DNA of 64,000 bases from the NCBI GenBank assembly GCA_020310875.1, contig CM035408.1, positions 142,978,907-143,042,906 of the forward strand, read 5' to 3'. The position numbers and the translations under genes are program-made. The DNA comes from Ceratopteris richardii. Taxonomy: Eukaryota > Streptophyta > Polypodiopsida > Polypodiales > Pteridaceae. The notes beneath the pieces are model-generated. The model had not been told where the DNA came from. It did no database searches and saw only the letters and a list, made by a program, of their open reading frames with translations. This document shows, piece by piece, positions 60,325-64,000 of the stretch; positions within the stretch are counted from its first letter, which is position 1, and each line of letters starts with the position of its first letter.

Positions 60325-60900
60325 TGTGAAGAGAGATGGTGGATGCAATCCAAAGATGAGTTGTTGCTGCTACAACCAGCTTCACACCAGCCAACTGAGA
60401 CTTCAGAGTTGATTAGTAGACCCTTTTAGCTTCCTAAATCCACAAAAATATCAGCCAAGTACTTTGGAATATGTATCCCAAAAGTTTAAGTCAAGACAGA
60501 CTAGTTGCGAAATGACTAGCTCCCAAAACTTGCTATTTTTGGACATACACCTGCTGGAAAAAATGAACAGTGCTCTCAACCTGGTAGGAATTAGATAAAT
60601 TCCTTTTGGGCATAGCAAATAGACTTAGCAAGCTTCCCAATCCAAGTTAAAACACTTCAAATGATGGACTAAGCACTGAGAAGAAGATTTATCAATTTCT
60701 GGAACATGCCCACCATTCTTGGGGCTCTGCAGAGATAGACCAGTGAGCATTAAAATGCAGATATCTCCAAAATTATTAATCCAATGACCTTGAAAATTTA
60801 AATGCAGAAAGAAGACAATAAGAGCTACCCAACGCACGTCAAAACATTGAAAAACGTTGAGTATAACCTTGAGTATAAAACATTGAAAAACGTTGAGTAA
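60325..60900 (-). repeat. H2 3' LTR, truncated
   Basis: It matches the first 570 bp or so of the H1 LTR (plus orientation) and then fuses to gag. A duplicated AAAACATTGAAAAACGTTGA sits just before the junction. Confidence 0.85.
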
Positions 60901-61613
60901 GAGCTACCTTCATCTTCATTCTTCCTATTCTTTGACTTGTCCTTGACCTTAGCTTTATTGGACTATAAGGCAGAAGTTTGATTACCTCTTGAGGACTCAC
61001 CAACTTTGCTAATCTTTGCTTCATGAGTGAAGAGTTGGCCCATGAGTGTGTTGAGGTCGGGTACATGCATATCCATGTTTAAATCCATGGCTGTTGTGAA
61101 TGACTCCCACTTGTCGTCTCCTTTGATTCCATTTATGATTTGTCTAATGATTTGCTCCTCTTCAACTACCTCTCCAATGCTTCCAAGTTGGTCGGAAATC
61201 TCCTTCATCTTTGTGACATAATCATTCACATTTTGCTTCGGGCTTTTCTTCATTGTTGTGAACTCCATCCACAATTGGTTCTTCCTTGCTCGAGTGTTGG
61301 AAGAGAAGAAAGAAGCAAGTGCATTCCAGGTCTCTCTTGATGTCTTGCATCCCTTGACATGAGGTGAAAGAAAATCAGAGATTGAGTTTAGAATATAGGA
61401 CCTTGCAAGTCCATCCTTCGAACACCAATTTGAAAGTCATTCCACTTCTTCATTTGATGGTTGCCCTCTGTTCCTCATGGTTGGCATTGCTTCATCTACG
61501 GATATGAATCCATATAGATTCCTCCCTTGAAGGTAAGCCTCCATCCTTAGAGACCATGCCAGGTAGTTGTTTTGATCCAATTTGTCAATTGTTGATGGAA
61601 ATCCATCTCCCAT
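60901..61613 (-). pseudogene. H2 gag
   Basis: Starts MGDGFPSTIDKLDQ at 61613. TGA at 61438-61440 and TAG at 60963-60965 break the frame. The sequence runs colinear with H1 gag to KNRKNEDEG and then ends at the LTR junction, so the Arg/Gly tract, zinc knuckle and all of pol are missing. Confidence 0.88.
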
Positions 61614-61626
61614 GTTGCTTGACTAT

Positions 61627-61638
61627 GCTCTGATACCA
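61627..61638 (-). other. Primer-binding site of H2
   Basis: The minus strand reads TGGTATCAGAGC, one base from the LTR. Confidence 0.9.
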
Positions 61639-61639
61639 C

Positions 61640-62710
61640 TCTGAAGAGAGATGGTGGATGCAATCCAAAGATGAGTTGGTGCTGCTACAACCAGCTTCAC
61701 ACCAGCCAATTGAGACTTCAGAGTTGATTAGTAGACCCTTTGAGCTTTTTAAATCCACCAAAATATCAGCCAAGTACTTTGGAATATGTATCCCAAAAGT
61801 TTAAGTCAAGATAGACTAGTTGCGAAATGACTAGCTCCCAAAACCTTCTATTTTTGGACATACACCTGCTAGAAAAAATGAATAGTGCTCTCAACCTGGT
61901 AGGAATTAGATAAATTCCTTTTGGGCATAGCAAATAGACTTAGCAAGATTCCCAATCCAAGTTAAAACACTTCAAATGATGGACTGAGCGCTGAGAAGAA
62001 GATGTCTGGAACATGCCCACCATTCTCGGGGCTCTGTAGAGATAGACCAGTGAGCATTAAAATGCCGATATCTCCATAAATATTAATGCAATGACCTTGA
62101 AAATGTATATGCAGAACGAAGACAGCAAGCGCTATCCAACGCATATTAAAACATTGAAAACTGTTGAGTATAACTCGAGATATGACCTTCTGAAGTCACT
62201 GCTCTGAGTGTGTATAGCAGAGAACAAAACAGAGAAGTAGATGATGATAAATGTATAGATTCACATATGATTCCAGCCACATTGGCAATGAATATTTGCA
62301 CAATGGGAGTAGAATGATAGAGCTATGGAGTAAGCTCTTCAATCTCTACAAAATGACATGAAGTAGTCATGTACAAGGCTTGCTAATAGTCTCTTCCTTC
62401 TTGCTCTTTTTATAGCTATTCTTGGAGGGAGTTTTGAATTCGAATTCAAATGGCTCCACCTAAAAGTGCTCCCCAAAGTTAGGAGATATTCCCTCAGCTC
62501 AAAAATTTGTGGTTTTAGGTAGTTAGAGCCACTTCTTTGCTTTTACATCATGGATGAGGTAAGCCATCCTTTTCCTTTTTTCTTTTTTCAATCACAAGAG
62601 ATAAAATGTACTCTTTTACAAGAGGTGTTCACATGAGTACACATGTGACTTACAAATAATCATAGTATCAAGCATATCAAGCATGTAGGCTTGGGTAAAA
62701 TACACCAACA
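61640..62710 (-). repeat. H-family LTR shared by H2 and H3
   Basis: 1071 bp; the minus strand starts TGTTGGTGTA and ends CTCTCTTCAGA, where the final CA is mutated to GA. A TATA box (minus CTATAAAAAG) lies at about 62407-62415. A primer site adjoins on the left and a polypurine tract (minus TTGAGGGGGAGC, 62711-62722) on the right. Confidence 0.9.
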
Positions 62711-62770
62711 GCTCCCCCTCAAGCCTAACATGCTTGGCCTCCTAATAAATCTTCAATTGTCCTGGATTTC

Positions 62771-64000
62771 CTACAAGCCAATCATCAACTTCAATCTACT
62801 TAACTTTGTACCATCAAGAGCTTTAGTGAACATGTCTGCACATTGCATATCTGTAGAGACATAGGATAGTTGAATATCCTTGCTCATTAGCTTCTCCCTT
62901 ACATAATGGTAGTGGACTTCAATATGCTTGGTTCTAGCATGGTATACCGGATTAGCTGCTAGATGTAGTGAGCTTGTGTTGTCACAAAAAATGTGAGGTG
63001 TTGAAGAATGAAGTCCAAGATCTGTGTACAAAGACTTTAACCACATGATTTCTTGAGTTGCATTAGCCAAACCTCTATATTCGGCTTCAGTAGAAGATAA
63101 TGCCACGGTTGGTTGCTTCTTCGATGACCAAGAAATGATTTTTGAACCTGCAAATGATATATACCCGGATGTGCTTCTTCTATCATCTCTAGATCCGGCC
63201 CAATCTGCATCTGAGTAGACCTTTAGCTCAATATCTGAAGTATATGAATAGAACAAACCTTCATTCATGGTCCCCTTTAGGTACTTGAGGACTCTCTTGG
63301 CTGCTTCCATATGTGGTCTTCTCGGCTTATGCATAAACTGACTCAATATGCTAACACTATAGCATATATCCACCCTTGTGAGTGTTGCATAGTTCAAACT
63401 TCCAACCAAGCTTTGATAGCTTGTGATGTCTTCAATTGGCTCTCCTTCATAAGCACTAAGCTTATGATTTTGCTTCATAGGTGTACTTGCACACTTGGTA
63501 TTTTCCATCTTGAACTTGACGAGCATGTCATGGACATACTTCCTTTGTGTGATGTATATACTTGAATCTGTGTAGATCAACTCCAATCCAAGAAAATAAG
63601 TGAGTGGTCCGAGGTCACTTATTTTGAACTCCTCCTTCATTTGAGTCTTTACCTGTCTGATTCCTTCAAGATCATTGCCTGTGATAATGATATCATCAAC
63701 ATACACACATAAATAGATCACTTCATATCCATTCCTCTTTATGAACAAAGAGGTATCCGCCTTGCTAGCTTTGAATCCTTGGTCCTGCAAATAAGTCACC
63801 AATCTGAAATTCCAAGCTCTTGGAGCTTGCTTTAATCCATACAAATCTTTCTTTAGTTTGCATACATAGTTAGGATGATGTGCATCCTCATATCCAGGAG
63901 CTTGTGCCATATACACTTCCTCAGAAATCCATCCATTCAAGAAAGCATTCTTTACATCAAGTTGATAGAGCTTCCAATTTCTAGATGCAGCAAGACTAAT
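62771..64000 (-). pseudogene. H3 RT-RNase H (runs off the window)
   Basis: An open frame from the window edge to 62771: [21 protein letters not shown], then SEEVYMAQAPGYEDAH, YVDDIIITG, YSDADWAGSRDDRRSTSGY and ARTKHIEVHYHYVRE. No stop occurs inside the visible part, so it may be intact; it is typed as pseudogene only because the rest of the polyprotein is not visible. This is the best local reference for the RT sequence that H1 lost. Confidence 0.85.

Larger units (their letters stand above)
60325..64000 (-). mobile_element. H-family Copia tandem array (shared LTR)
   Basis: Right to left: RT-RNase H (H3), polypurine tract, complete LTR (61640-62710), primer site, gag (H2), then a truncated LTR (60325-about 60900). 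The middle LTR is the 3' LTR of H3 and the 5' LTR of H2 at once. The array interrupts Copia G and continues past the window. Confidence 0.88.

Noticed and set aside
1..64000. A novel host gene cluster or defence system
   Set aside because: All recognisable coding sequence is retrotransposon-derived; the remaining ORFs are short, shadow frames or repeat artefacts.

Overview
The window is repeat-only DNA from a large plant genome. Every coding region I recognise belongs to a retrotransposon: Ty1/Copia, Ty3/Gypsy and one LINE. I found no host gene, rRNA gene or tRNA gene. The plant assignment rests on Copia primer-binding sites matching initiator tRNA-Met (TGGTATCAGAGC), a Ty3 site matching plant tRNA-Asp, plant-type gag/pol domain order and dense nested insertions. 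A gymnosperm or fern is plausible from the element density, but the species cannot be told from sequence alone.

Layout. 1-4252: right part of Copia A (+), inserted in Ty3 element J (-, 4253-9891). J abuts, and probably inserted into, a decayed LINE (+, 9892-13010). The LINE poly-A tail abuts a broken LTR of L2 (-, 13011-17804), a Ty3-like element with gag remnants but no visible pol. 17805-21430 is an older Ty3 pol wreck, K (-). 22999-23227 is a microsatellite. 23228-31935 is a large imperfect palindrome of Copia gag-containing arms around a Copia remnant F. Its right arm is split by H1 (-, 28306-31886), a short Copia with an uninterrupted gag-RT fusion ORF.

32070-43194 is Copia E (-), split by Copia D (+, 34883-40036, TSD ATACA). 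43945-55439 is Copia C (+, same family as D), split exactly in its primer-binding site by the nearly intact Copia B (-, 44186-50650, TSD CAGAG; same family as A). 55440-57618 is a Copia I remnant (+), followed by a Pol III/5S-like fragment. 58611-60324 is Copia G (-, same family as C and D), cut by a tandem H-family array (60325 to the window end) in which one LTR serves two internal regions.

The elements do not work together as a pathway; the order of insertion is the main information. B (LTRs differing at about 1% of sites by eye) and D (about 6 differences in 230 bp) are young. C, E, G, K and L2 are old. Many stops in the older copies sit where a relative has CAG, giving TAG. This fits deamination of methylated cytosine at CHG sites.
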